Positions 1-11,254 are shown, counted from the stretch's first letter. The stretch is DNA of 34,572 bases from Sperchopsis tessellata (GCA_033557685.1 JAWQRN010000195.1:1-34572); one strand, 5' to 3'. A program made the numbers and translations. The notes: generated from the letters alone by a model not told the origin.

Positions 1-560
1 AACAACTTTTGTGGGATTCCGCCACCTTGGAATACAGTGGATTGTTGCTTAGTTTCCGGTTCATACGAATATATTCAAGTTTCGTTACCTGTTTCGATGT
101 TGTATACGGATTTTGCAGTTCCTCGGTCGAAGTTTTTGACCATTTCCCTATACTACTAAACACGAGCCTTTTTTGAGCTTCGGTCAAATTATGCGGAATC
201 CATCGGGAACAGATCTTTTTCTCAGTTAAATGTTCATGCAAAATCGAATGTACTGCAGTCTTCGATGTGCCTAAGCATGCCTCTATTTCAGGTAAGTCAC
301 ATGTCGATCTTCTTCAATCATGTTGCGCACAGCATAGATGTTTTTTGGAAAAACAACCGATTTTGGACGACTTTCACGACATTTATCACTGACGGATGCA
401 TGACCACGACGAAATTCTGCAAACCAATTGTAAGCAGTGTATTTTGATGGTGCTTCATTACCAAAAGTTTATGAAGCGATTCTATGCATTGTTGTTGAGT
501 TAGGCTTTTATTAATATCGTAAAAAATCTTCCAACGAAAACCTTCACGTGAAATTTAAAT
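1..560 (-). pseudogene. mariner transposase remnant, 5' part, cut by window edge
   Basis: Read on the minus strand this is a mariner-family DDD transposase, the enzyme that cuts and pastes a mariner element at TA sites. In order it shows LTQQQCIESLHKLFGNEAPS, YNWFAEFRRG, a helix-turn-helix stretch MIEEDRHVTY, and the linker motif WIPHNLTEAQ (173-202). The first catalytic box, normally GDETW, reads GNET followed by a TGA stop (75-89), so the first Asp codon is now Asn (84-86) and the Trp is lost. At least one more stop and one frameshift lie upstream (near 285). The C-terminal two thirds of the protein, with the other catalytic Asp residues, would lie to the left of the window. Family assignment is firm; subfamily is not resolved. 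Clearly non-functional. Confidence 0.88.
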
Positions 561-738
561 TTTTTCACATAATTGCTTTTTTTAAATGCTCACTGTAAAC
601 AAACTGCTCTGTCAATTTCTAATCTGCCACTGTTTTCACAATAACAAATATCAAACTTTACGAAAATAGTAACGACACATCTCAATAGCGCCACCTAGTG
701 GTCGTTTGTAAGCACTTAAAAGGTAACTCTCGTAACAA
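561..738 (-). mobile_element. mariner 5' untranslated region and terminal repeat
   Basis: Upstream of the mariner coding remnant lies a short leader, and the element probably ends near 737 with a sequence that reads TTACGAGAGTTACC on the minus strand, next to AT-rich flank. The partner terminal repeat is outside the window, so the boundary cannot be confirmed by pairing. The leader includes the GC-richer stretch CGCCACCTAGTGG (about 690-702). Confidence 0.5.
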
Positions 739-739
739 T

Positions 740-1700
740 TATATTCATTATTATATTCAGCTATTTAGTAAAAAAGTTATTTTTGTTATTTTTTTGACAG
801 GAGTCCGCTCTGTTTGCTCCAGATAATTTCAGAGTGAACCACTTTACACAACTTTATAAACAAACCATCAGCTGATATCATTACTGGATAAAATGTAATA
901 AAAATGTAGTATGCTCATCATATCTGTATCAAATACTAAGATGGCTCTACTAGTGTCATCTAGCCTTTACTTTGTAAGGGTTGCTGTTTATTAGAGGGCC
1001 AATTTATTCGTATATCTCTTAGATCTTGTGGATCTGATGCCTCACATTTTACAAAATTCTAGTTGTGTATTGATGCATTGCAGAGCCCGCAGTTTGTTCG
1101 GATAAAATCAAACCATTGTATCTTATGTTTTCTTTTCATTCTTACATTTTCTATAAGATTTCAACCTCTCGTTCAATATTCACATTCGCACCAGAATGAA
1201 CAGCGTACTTGCACATACTAACGATCAGGCTGCTAGACATAGGCTCCCCAGTTCGGAACCCAGAAGTAATCGGCCTTTTATGACAAGGAAAAAGTCTCTA
1301 TGATCGTCATCTTCCGAGAGGGAAATAAAACAAAGGATAAATAGATACCGACAGCACTAAAGAATCGAATTCAAATTAAAACACTAGATGCGGAAAATCA
1401 CTATAATCCGTGGCACTGCTGAATGGCCATATCAACGGAAATATATCAATGTTAAACAAATAAAAATACCCCACACATAATTTGATTATGAGCAAACTAT
1501 AAAATTTAATAAAGTCTTATGCGTGGTACTTTCGTTATTTATTACAAAAATAATGGTTGTGATTGTTCTAGATGATTAACAAATTAACGTTAATTTTAAT
1601 CAGTACCATTTCTAGATGATGCGTGGTAATCATACAATTCCCTAATTCACATGAAGATTGATATCACGTTATATCATGTTGTGTCAGAACAAATACCTTA
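740..1700. other. AT-rich interval, no gene recognised
   Basis: No RNA gene, long frame or terminal repeat was recognised. A GC-richer patch at about 1150-1330 stands out from its surroundings and keeps a short minus-strand frame (see findings). A copy of a short dispersed repeat lies at 1614-1670. Confidence 0.5.
1614..1670 (+). repeat. dispersed repeat, copy 1
   Basis: This stretch matches 5252-5305 with only a few differences around the shared core ATACAATTCCC and the following CACAT...GATTG.TATCA. Similarity continues loosely to the left (AATCAG) and perhaps to the right of the microsatellite. It is probably part of an uncharacterised interspersed repeat. Confidence 0.45.
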
Positions 1701-1703
1701 TTG

Positions 1704-1704
<1 letters not shown>

Positions 1705-1752
<48 letters not shown>
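1705..1752. repeat. (AT)n microsatellite, about 24 units
   Basis: An uninterrupted run of alternating A and T. A plus-strand frame through it (1701-1955) codes only for Ile-Tyr repeats followed by a sequence with no recognisable family, and is not taken as a gene. Confidence 0.95.
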
Positions 1753-1756
<4 letters not shown>

Positions 1757-2104
1757 CCTACGTTTTTTTTTAAACAAATTTAGATATAAGCCGAAATCGA
1801 TTATTTCATTTCCCATATTTTTATTTTATGCAACATCTCGTCTTTGGTATTTCCACTACATTGCATTCTTCAATATGTCTTCATGTAAAAGTATTGAAAT
1901 GGATGCCTCTTTTACTAATACGTTTGTACTTTATAAGTCAAACAATATAATCTAGTATATCATCATCGTAAAATATATAATATATTACAGAAGTGTGTAA
2001 TTTTAATATTTTATAAAATCAAATATCAAGCAAACTGGCCAAGTCGATATATATGAAATACAGAAATGAACTATATATCACAAAATGATGGGAACAAACT
2101 AAAT

Positions 2105-2148
2105 GCAGTGGACACGTGTTTCTATCATTAAGACGTCATCAGCACTGC
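2105..2148 (-). ncRNA. candidate hammerhead ribozyme (type I), left arm
   Basis: On the minus strand the core reads CTGATGA (2142-2136), GAAA (2122-2119) and GTC (2113-2111). Stem I is perfect here: GCAGTG (2148-2143) pairs with CACTGC (2110-2105). Stem III is the self-complementary ACACGTGT, a form known to let short-stem hammerheads act as dimers. Stem II is weaker than in the right arm (GTC with GAT, one wobble, plus the same C.A mismatch beside the core). Differences between the two copies that restore pairing in one or the other stem suggest that the ancestral copy had all three stems intact. Confidence 0.7.
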
Positions 2149-2416
2149 TATTGATAGTAATTAGCTGTTTTCCACGTACGAACATATACTTCATTCCTTG
2201 CATATATGCTTTGAGATCGGAGTGAGCATATTGTGGGAGGTATCGCAATATTTCAATTTCGTGTAGATTAATATCCAATTAGCGTAATGATTATTCAGTT
2301 GCAACATTGAAACATTGCGATACCTCTCTCAATATGCTCACTCGCGATCTCAAAGCATATATGCAAGGAATTAAGTATATATTCGTACGTGGAAAACAGT
2401 AAATTACTATCAATAG

Positions 2417-2460
2417 CAGTGCTGATGACGTCTTAATGACAGAAACAGATGTCCAATGCA
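2417..2460 (+). ncRNA. candidate hammerhead ribozyme (type I), right arm
   Basis: All conserved core elements occur in order: CTGATGA at 2423-2429, GAAA at 2443-2446, and the cleavage triplet GTC at 2452-2454. Stem I pairs GCAGTG (2417-2422) with CAATGC (2455-2460), with one G.A mismatch. It can extend across an internal loop through ACTA (2407-2410) with TAGT (2464-2467). Stem II is GTC (2431-2433) with GAC (2439-2441) around a TTAAT loop; the base pair next to the core is a C.A mismatch where active ribozymes usually have G-C. Stem III is very short (AC with GT around a 4-nt loop), as reported for hammerheads of Penelope-like elements. Self-cleavage would be expected after position 2454. 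The C.A mismatch suggests weakened or lost activity. Confidence 0.68.
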
Positions 2461-2819
2461 TTTAGTTTGTTCTCATCATTTTGCGATATATAGTTCATTT
2501 CTGTATTTAATATATCGACTTGGCCGGTTTGCTTGATATTAGATTTTATCAAATATTAAAATTACACTTTTATGTACGGCCAAGGAAGCAACAAATTCTT
2601 ATATTACAGAAGTCTCAATTCTCAAATTAAGGCTTATATTATTGGACAATATAAATAAAGCATAGCATCATTTAGAATAAAAAAGTGTTTTAATGACTTT
2701 GGTCATGCTTTCGTCATTTTTAAGATACATTTGATAATATTTCTAATCATTAGTTCCGTTTGAAATCCAAGATTGTTTTATATTCCTGCGATAATAAAAT
2801 CATCTAACTATTTAATCAT

Positions 2820-4180
2820 GGAGTTCAACCACAGGACCTCTTTGAAAAGAAAGATATCCGACAATAGCTTTCTGATTCCTAGATCTAACACAGGCTCATG
2901 TGTGGTTATCATAGATAAAATATTAACAAAGGTGAAGACTTAATCAATGACAATAATTTCCGAAAAAGTCGTCAATTTCTTTCAGTCCATTCGGTCATAG
3001 CCCTCTATGAAGTTACCCCGTTTTTTAACATCCATATAGTTACTTCTATGAATCCATCCATGCCTAGGCTCTACAACCTCCCCAAAATTCGTAAAGATGG
3101 CATTCTGATGAGAATTTTTTGTCATATTTGAACCCTTGCGTGCAAAGGATGGCTATTTTGGATGGAAAACTTAAGAATTTGAATTCTCCCAGAAACTTAC
3201 TTCCATTCCTTTAATAGTCGACGAAAATTATACTATACACTTTTTCTATGTTAGTATTTTTTTACTTCATTTCTTGTTCCTGAACGTTTAATTATTATCT
3301 CTGAACTCCTTTCCCAGTCTGATGCTTCTCACAAGAAACGTTGCACGCATTATGGATTATTTGTATAATACTTTAAGACAAAACATCTTCAAATATAAAT
3401 TCAATTTGAATCCCTTGCTTACTGAAATCTTCATGAATCGTCTAAAAGAACATATCTAGTCTAGATATGTAGGTGACATATTATATGTCGTTGCAGATAA
3501 AATAAATTTCATGAACTTAAAATTTACTTAAAAAATTTAGCGAGAATATTTTCTAGATATTCTTAACCTTTCTATCATTAAATCCCAAGTAGGTAACTTT
3601 CAGTTTCAAATATTTCAATAAAAACCTCAACCATTGCGTACACTGCCTTTACAACCATCTCATGAACCATAAACTATCTATTTTTACTTCTCTCTTCCAC
3701 ATACAACTCTCCATTCCTCTCTCATATGATGCGTTCATATTGAAACTTAGGACTATCGTAAAGATTGTTCAGTCCAATGGATACCCTCTCCATATTTTTA
3801 TAAATAGAATTACAGATCCTTTCTCTAAGATATACTTCACTATTTCCTTTTCCGGCAGCTTTTCTTATAACATCACAACAAACAATAAAATCCCATAATA
3901 TGTTATCAGTTATGTTTCCACGTGCTCATTCCTCAACTTACTAGTCAGAAAAAAGATCCGGTCAATTAAAATCTTGCAGTGGAATCTTTAAGTTCCTATA
4001 TGATTGTGGAGCTAATAATATAGGTCAAAGTGATCGGTCGTTTTAGACTAGATATAAAGAACACATTCGATATATCTAATATAAAATTGAAAGATTCCGT
4101 TTTTCCAACCGTTTTGTTTCCAGTAGTCTTAAACCTGATACCGAATATCTCTTTAACTTACATGTTCCCTAAACGCCGCA
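2820..4180 (+). pseudogene. Penelope-like retroelement: reverse transcriptase and GIY-YIG endonuclease remnant
   Basis: Read across frames, this resembles the single protein of Penelope-like elements. Visible blocks in order: a VVIIDK...INDNNF segment (2900-2960), P-RLYNLPKIRKDG (about 3056-3100; usual form LPKIHK), NPLLTEIFMN (3411-3440), the catalytic box RYVGDI (3463-3480; usually YVDD, so the first Asp is Gly), a thumb-like LSIPLS...NGYPLHIFINRI (about 3705-3810), and a GIY-YIG nuclease start, GIF (3981-3989) then NIGQSDRSF (4017-4043) and RYKEHIRYI. The nuclease makes the nick that primes reverse transcription in this class. Many stops and shifts are present. The N-terminal part appears missing or unrecognisable between 2574 and 2820. 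The 3' boundary was not found; similarity fades after about 4180. Confidence 0.85.
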
Positions 4181-4339
4181 AACTCAACATCGCGAAAAGT
4201 CTTTAGAAATATCTTAGTTTCCACACCAATCCTAACTACAACTTTAACGACTCTCAAAACCTTTTATTTAATCATATGTATCATTCACTTTCTTTTGATC
4301 CCATCCATCAACTAAACTTTGGTACTGACCAATATTAAC

Positions 4340-5250
4340 TCTAGCTCAGGTGCGCACATTTCACGGAGCATATGTTAAGGTATTAATTTTATATAATATT
4401 TTATTACAATTTTTTAATATGTTAATATATTTTAGCTTGATGAGGCTCGGTTGCTATAAAAATACAACTTGTGGAAGGACAACATCATGTATTTTAAATT
4501 TATTATGAGTATTCATAATCCAAATTTTTTTGAATTGTCCACCAACCAATATTCCAATATTTTTTCATGCAAATGATTCATCTGGTCATGAAATGGCTAC
4601 CAAATCGACAAAATTTTAAAAAAAATCATTTTATACATCCAAAATCAAAGTTATTTTATTTTAAACGTCTGTAAGAGGGTAAAGGTTGACTTTTGACTGT
4701 GGGTCATTTTGCAAAAATTTCTATAGGATCCAAAAGTTTCACAATCGTGAGTTTCTTGTATAATTCAGTTTAAATGGAAATTATCGATAATAAAATAAAC
4801 ATTTCTTGTGAAATTTATGATCTAATATGGCTGAATTAATTTTCAGTTCAAAAATTACAATACATTTTACTAGTCATTATCACAGGGATTTTACTATGGC
4901 AAACATCGTGTATAATTTTAATTGTGGAGTAACGAATTTAAGGGTGATCGCCATAGGAGAAGTGTGCCAAAGACTTTGTGTACGAAGCATACAAGTAAAA
5001 ACTCAATTAAAATTAATACCAAGGGTAAATTCGCCAATGGGTATATCTCAATAAATTCGTTGTAAAAATAGATACCTGGATTGGTATATTGACTAGGCTG
5101 TAGTTTAATTTGTATTGATCCCAGGATAGAATTTTTAGATGTACTTTATTAAAATGTCATTTATTTTCAATGCAGGTACATAAAATGAAGTTGAATCGAA
5201 ATGTGTGCTCTAGATATACATCAAACATATGTTAATCAGATTCACTTTTA
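4340..5250. other. AT-rich interval, no gene recognised
   Basis: This may include the 3' end of the Penelope-like element (a short GC-richer stretch near 4438-4455), but I could not define it. No open frame here matches a family I know; the frame at 4827-5054 has no recognisable motifs. Confidence 0.4.
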
Positions 5251-5251
5251 G

Positions 5252-5305
5252 GTCATGGTAATGATACAATTCCCCAGTTCACATAAGATTGCTATCAAAC
5301 TATTT
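5252..5305 (+). repeat. dispersed repeat, copy 2
   Basis: Second copy of the repeat at 1614-1670, sharing ATACAATTCCC and the flanking bases in the same orientation. About 80 percent identity by eye over 50 bp. Confidence 0.45.
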
Positions 5306-8300
5306 ACTCCATCTTTATAGACATTCGTAATTTTACAAAATTAACATAGGCATTTATTTTCATACTTCATTCATCTTCAAGTAAACCAATAATGAACATG
5401 AAAGATAATAAATGCCATTGTATATAAATAATATTATTCACCTTGAATACATATACTAGCGTAATAAGTAGGTAAAATAATTTGGAAGATCTAGCATTGT
5501 ACGTTGAGGTGGATCGGATATGCAAGTCTGAGAAAATAAAGAAATCTCATGGATATACTCACTGGTCGGCCGCTTTACGACCTATAGCCACCGATTGTTT
5601 CAATTCCCATCCTTGTTCCGTGTGATGTGCAACCTCTCACCTTTGTACTTTCACTTTATATAGGCATTCTATTCTATATACGCCATTATTCTTGTAGATA
5701 ACAAGGCAGTCTTAACAAGATAATTTTTATTGTATTCGAGATTTGCAATTATACATGCTTTTCTGTCTTCATTCTCAGCTAATATGATTTTAGGTAGAGC
5801 GATAAATAAATGCTATATAGATGCTGCACAAGTGATTATGTGAGCGCCATTCTGCACATTAAATTGCGGATAATTACATATTACCTATTTGAATGTCTAC
5901 TATACGTTACTGGTTCTGAAAAGGTAACAAACATATCGAGTACCTAGTTTAAGAATAAAACAAAATTGTATTATGAAACATTTACATATACTAATATGGT
6001 TCTGTGGTGGGTGACCAAAGCTCTTATGCTAAATTCAATTTTCCTGTCCCTTTTAGGGGGAATGGTAATATTTTGGATTATTTAATTATTTTTCTTTTGA
6101 CTTCAACTAAATTGGATTAATTGCTTCATATTTAAAAACACGATTATTTTTCTAAAATTAGTAATATTTTTAAAAACTTAAATGTAATGTAAACACATAA
6201 ACAATTTTGCATAAGTAAAAAAAAATAAATGACAAAATAATTATTTTCAACAATAGTAATATTCGGTGGCATCCTTGTTCACTTGACCTGACCGCTCAAG
6301 ATTTTCTCCTATGGTTATTCTAAAGCAAATAGTATACACAAATAAGATAACAACATTGCATAATTTAAAGAATCATCTGCCTGTTAATTAAATTAATAAC
6401 AAAATAAATTGTGCCTCATGTTATGGAAATTTCAATGAAAAGTGATATAAATTTGATGATTTATTTTCATTTTTATAATGAGCATAACTTTAAAAAAAGT
6501 TGATTTGTATAATCCCTGTGCAACTTATGATACAACTCAGTGCATATTTTAAACGTTTTCTTAATATTGTCAAATGTATGATGAATCACATGAGTGTCGA
6601 TTGATTAAGAGTACATGCTTCTAAAGTCACTTTTGAATTCTTGTACCAAAAACGAATTTAATTTTTATTCATAGAACTAATAGCATCTTTATTGTATCAA
6701 GTTGAATATCATATACGCTGGTTCATTAAGAATTGTTTATAAAAAGGGATATTTTAAAACTAAGATAGACAAAGTATGATATGCTGTATTTATAATTGAT
6801 TTCTAAAAGTACATTAACTTATAAGTACTACTCAATCAGTGATTTTATTACTATTCGAGAACAGCCGGGAATGGGTGGCATTACCTTATTAAGATATTTA
6901 TTATTCTTCGTATTTTCGGATCAGGAAAAGGATATTACAATTCTCATTTAAACCAACAAAAATACATCTAACTTCATTATATTCTATTCACATATCGTAA
7001 AAAACTTATTTCCGTATACAATGCGTAGAAAGTATACCATGCGATTCTATTACATTCATTAGAATAAACATTAACACTAGATGTGAAATGGCTTTTATTT
7101 AGAAAGAGTGGTTTTATTGAAAATAGAACCAACAACTCCAAATCAGCCAATTACATGTTACATAAACTATTGTATACATCAAGGTTACAACTTCTAAAAA
7201 TACTTCAATATAACAGACAGGTAGGTAGATACTGATTCAGCGAGTGAGATAACAAACGATTAATTTAGTAAAAGTGTTAAGGTTTAAGTATATTTCCATC
7301 AACCAATTCTTTTGATTTTTCATGAAAATAGTCAAGAATTTACATAATGTATATTTCTTACTGTTTATTTTTCTCTTCAGTTATGACAATTTAAGAACTT
7401 TGTTGTCCCGGTTAAACATTTAACTCTACAGTCCATCAATCCAAGTACTTAATAATAATTTAATTTTAGATTGCTTATGTTTGAGGAAAAACTTTAGTGA
7501 AAATAAAGTTGTCAAGAAAATCTAATTGCTTTAGAGAAACTTGACCAATTTTTTTCTCGTATTATTCCCAAGAATAGCTTGGGCAAATCACTGTGATTAT
7601 TATATGTAACTATATACAAATCCATGTAATGTGCTCCGCCACCATCAAGGTCAGGAAAACAATTTATCGCGATACCGTAAAGTTATGTTTTTAGATTAAA
7701 TGTCTAGAAGGTCTACTGTAAATGAGAAAATCTATGGAAATACAACTCAAACCTTTAAAACTACTATGTAGGTAAAACGTCCATTACGGACAAAATAATT
7801 TGTTTCCGAAAATATCGGATTCATAAGGCGTATACATTTCAGCAGATCATCAATTATTGAAAGTTCATAGATTTGATGGCTGATGTCAAGGGAAAGCCTT
7901 ATGCTTCTAACGCATCTACTAAAGATGATGTTAAACAATATATTGCATGGGTGCTGCACAATTATTTGTGCTATTAAGAGATAGTTGAAAAGAATATTGA
8001 ATAAGTGTGTGTGTCGAATGAAGTTTATGTGGATATGAGATTGTTGAAAAGTATATTTAATATGTGTAAAAGAAAATAAAACATTGATAAAAGTATAAGC
8101 ATTTTCTATCATAGCGCCCTATAAAACTGTATTTTAATTAAATTTAAAATGGTGTTATTATCTTAAATATAAATGTTTGAAAAGTTTAAAATTTCAAATT
8201 ACATATCGAATCCTTAGTTATTTCAGCTCGTTGTTATGCGGGAATTAAACGTATCACAGTTCGTGAGAATTTAAAAGAATTTCCCTAGTTTTCCTCCGAA

Positions 8301-9240
8301 ATTATATAACACTTATAATTTACTTGTGTAATGTTATAAGCTTGTTAAAAGTTAAATGATTATTTTAATACACTAAATAAAATTTACAATTTTAATGTAC
8401 CAATTCAAATTATAGTTGTTTATTTTATAACCCTAAAAACAATCCAATCTTTATAATGATTTAATAGAAATATGGAGAATTTTTTTTTTACATTATTATT
8501 GGTGTATATATCCAAAATTTTTATTCGGCTAGATATCTTTACAATTGTTGGTGCCGAAAATTATTTGGACCCTTTCCACAGTTTGCTTCTCGTCCTTATT
8601 TCCCAAAAGCAGAATATGCTCAGATTTGTCTTTAAATGTTTCTTCATTATTATCTAATTCTATATTTAATACCAGCAACTAGCTTATGCTATTTAAAAAA
8701 CTGTCTGAATAGTGGGTTGATAAGGCAGCAAGTTCTAAATCAAATGTTCAATATTCGGTTCATACATTTTTTTGCGTGGCAATTTGAAGAGCAGTTACAA
8801 CCGACAATATAAACTGCAAATATATATTACACTATTTTTAATGTAGTTGTATAAATATGATGTGTTTAGTATAATGTGTGACAAATGTTTATTTTAACCA
8901 TTACCAATACTTGCAATTAACTGCGTTTTAGCATAATGATAACAAAACTTGCAGCACCTTATTGAAAGGGTAGCAATAGATTTCTTTAATGTATGGAATC
9001 CAATCTCATACACTTGGCTAAAACTAGTATATTTAGATGGTAATGCGATGAAGAGCAAATTTCTAGTGGAATACATGTGAAAGACAAAGGAATCCAAAAT
9101 GTTCGGAAGCATAATTCATGTGAATGTTAGGCCAATGGATATCAGGAAGAGTTTAAGTTTGACCCAACAGGCATGCTTGACATATAAGACCTCTGGAAAT
9201 CTTACAAAAAGAATTAAGTTTTATCTGTTTATCTTAACCT
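5306..9240. other. long AT-rich interval, no gene recognised
   Basis: Nearly 4 kb without a convincing gene. A GC-richer patch lies at about 5555-5650 (with GTCGGCCGCTTTACGACC) but has no tRNA-like boxes I could confirm. The minus-strand frame at 7747-8112 (121 residues) is rich in Ile, Phe and His, has no motif, and lies in AT-rich DNA; chance is the likely explanation. The minus-strand frame 8894-9112 is likewise unassigned. Confidence 0.45.
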
Positions 9241-9309
9241 GTTATTTACAATTATATAGAATTATCACAGTTTCGAACCAAAACAATAGAAGAGAAAAAG
9301 TATGACCAG

Positions 9310-9466
9310 CTGACACATATAGAAGAATTAAAAATGAGTTGAAAGGTCTCATAGATAGAGTGATTGATGGTAAATTATTCCAGTCCACACCGGAAAAAGG
9401 TTTATAGAATGGAATAAAGATTGAATGTTCAAGATTAGAGATGTTATAATATACACAATTCAATGG
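9310..9466 (-). pseudogene. possible C-terminal remnant of a LINE reverse transcriptase
   Basis: The minus-strand frame contains DWNNLPS followed by SMRPFNSFLILL. This resembles the very end of Jockey/CR1-type LINE proteins, where a W-N-x-L-P block precedes an S-x-x-x-F-K/N-x-x-L segment. The preceding residues NLEHSIFIPF fit the F-F-P-R block of those proteins. The match is short and no other LINE motif is adjacent, so this is a weak call; a chance frame remains possible. Confidence 0.4.
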
Positions 9467-9569
9467 ACATGATTTTAGAGCTCCATGTCCTATTCTCTTG
9501 TGCAGTAATTTTAGTTCAGAAAGAAGAATAATTAAACCATTGTAGAATGTGTGCTTTTGATGCATTTTG

Positions 9570-11250
9570 ATGATCCTATGTTCTAGAACATAAAAAACAT
9601 TTTAGTTCCAAATGCACCCCTAACATTTACAAGCTAAAAGCTACCAGTCATGGGTCGCCATCCAACCCCATGTTATGGCATTGAATTCGCGGCATTAGTT
9701 TGGCTGAAGTTTTCACATTAATATGCCAAAGCACAAGGATATGTTAAACTGAAGATTTACTATCAATATTCATCTGTAATCTTATGTTAAATTCTTTTCT
9801 AATCCTAAATGAAGTTAATCATTAACGAAACAACAATCTATAGACCATCTCGCTATGACTGTGAATTACAGTCAACTATAAGTGGTCGTAAATTAATAAT
9901 ATATAAGAATACACTCATATTACTTGTCGACAATACTTGTAATCTGTTAGGTGCATATGGTATTACGTAGCATTTAAAATACAACGTAAAACTTTATCTA
10001 ACCTAATAATCAAAAAATGGTTGGTTTCGTTTTCATGCATAACAATAATGATGTTAACATAGATGACGTTATTATTATAGAATAATGCTAGTATTATTAA
10101 TACTTAATATCCATGCCAGAACTTAAGACTTTCATAATCTTAAATGGGATATTGACTCGAGCGTACTACACGAACGAAGTTTTTGTTTGAAGATCGTGTT
10201 TCACCTTGCGAAAAAAATACTTTCGTGAAGATGAAGAGATGGCTTTAGCATCTGCATCACCAGGATAATAATTGAGACGCCTAAAATAAATTAGTGATTA
10301 AGAACTATACTGCAGTATAAAGAAAATTATGACAATGAGTCGTGCAGCATCAAAAATGAACTTAACTGGCTCATTATAGATTTACACATCAGCCTCAATT
10401 AAACTGTAAATGATATTTACAATTATAGACCTAATAGGGCAAAATAAATTGTATTGTTCGATGTACTTTGCTAACACCAAGTATATTAAACACATCTTCG
10501 TAAATCTGTATCTCTTTACCCCTAACTCCAAGTACTATATGATTTATTGATACTCCAGTTTATCTATTTTCACAATTTCGGTCGACATATTCAATATGAA
10601 ACGGCATTTCAAATAAGTCATTGTTGATTGCTATGTTAAACGGAACTTTCTTTTGTGCATGAAAAACTGCCTGGGCTAACTAGACATTAATTCCCCCTCT
10701 TATTATTTTTTGTAATTTTTTTTAATAATGTATGCAAATATGTATTCGCCTGAATATGTGATGACATCCACAGTTACATTTGTTTTGTTTTTATAGTGAA
10801 TGTATATGCAAGCCTTGACTTTATGGATAACTTATTATAAAACCTATGATAATAAATTATTTTTTTATTTATTTAAACAGCAAGAAAGCGGACTCAGTTC
10901 AGGTATACAAAATTGATCGCACTTCCAATACCTCATTTTTTTTAGCTCTGTATTCATATTTATAAAAAATAAACTAAATATGTTAAATTTATAAATTTAT
11001 GAAAATATGCATGCTGCGCCAAACCTATTAAGAAATTTAATTATTTACCTTTCCCTTGTAGTGTAAAGAAAAATACTAAATCCATCTTTATATATCCGAT
11101 AAAAATATTAATGAAATTTTTAAACAACTAAAATACTAAAAAATATGATGAATAATGCTGTGGACAAAGTTCTTACTACTATTGTGAATTATTGAATTTA
11201 TGAAGCTTGCAAGCCTCTATGCCACGTTATCAATAACTGAACAACTTGAA
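9570..11250. other. AT-rich interval, no gene recognised
   Basis: No frame, terminal repeat or RNA motif could be supported. A slightly GC-richer segment at 10150-10270 has no identity I can name. Confidence 0.45.
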
Positions 11251-11254
11251 CAAC

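Larger units (their letters stand above)
1990..2573. repeat. large inverted repeat (foldback), probable inverted Penelope terminal repeats
   Basis: The left arm (about 1990-2262) is closely matched by the reverse complement of the right arm (about 2305-2573), roughly 90 percent by eye, with a loop of about 42 bp. Outer ends pair GTGTAATTTTAATATT with AATATTAAAATTACAC. Inner landmarks in both arms include GTTTTCCACGTACGA, TTGCATATATGCTTTGAGAT and GAGGTATCGCAAT. Each arm carries a hammerhead-like core (separate entries). The right arm lies about 250 bp upstream of a Penelope-like coding remnant and in the same orientation. Terminal repeats in direct or inverted arrangement are known in Penelope-like elements, so I infer that the arms are such repeats. 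A stand-alone foldback MITE is the alternative. A 14-bp direct repeat TATATTACAGAAGT borders the structure at 1981-1994 and 2600-2613. Confidence 0.9.

Noticed and set aside
265..447. Plus-strand frame of 60 residues
   Set aside because: Antisense of the mariner transposase remnant.
1195..1330. tRNA-like words (GTTCGG...ACCC)
   Set aside because: No cloverleaf, acceptor stem or correctly spaced A and B boxes could be built.
1701..1955. 84-residue plus-strand frame
   Set aside because: Begins in the AT microsatellite (Ile-Tyr repeat) and continues in AT-rich DNA with no family motif.
4438..4460. CTTGATGAGGCTCGG as a third hammerhead core
   Set aside because: The core has an extra base (CTTGATGA instead of CTGATGA), and no GAAA and GUC with pairing stems follow at the right spacing.
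7747..8112. 121-residue minus-strand frame, the longest in the 5-9 kb stretch
   Set aside because: No signal peptide pattern, domain or repeat could be identified; composition follows the AT-rich background, so chance is likely.
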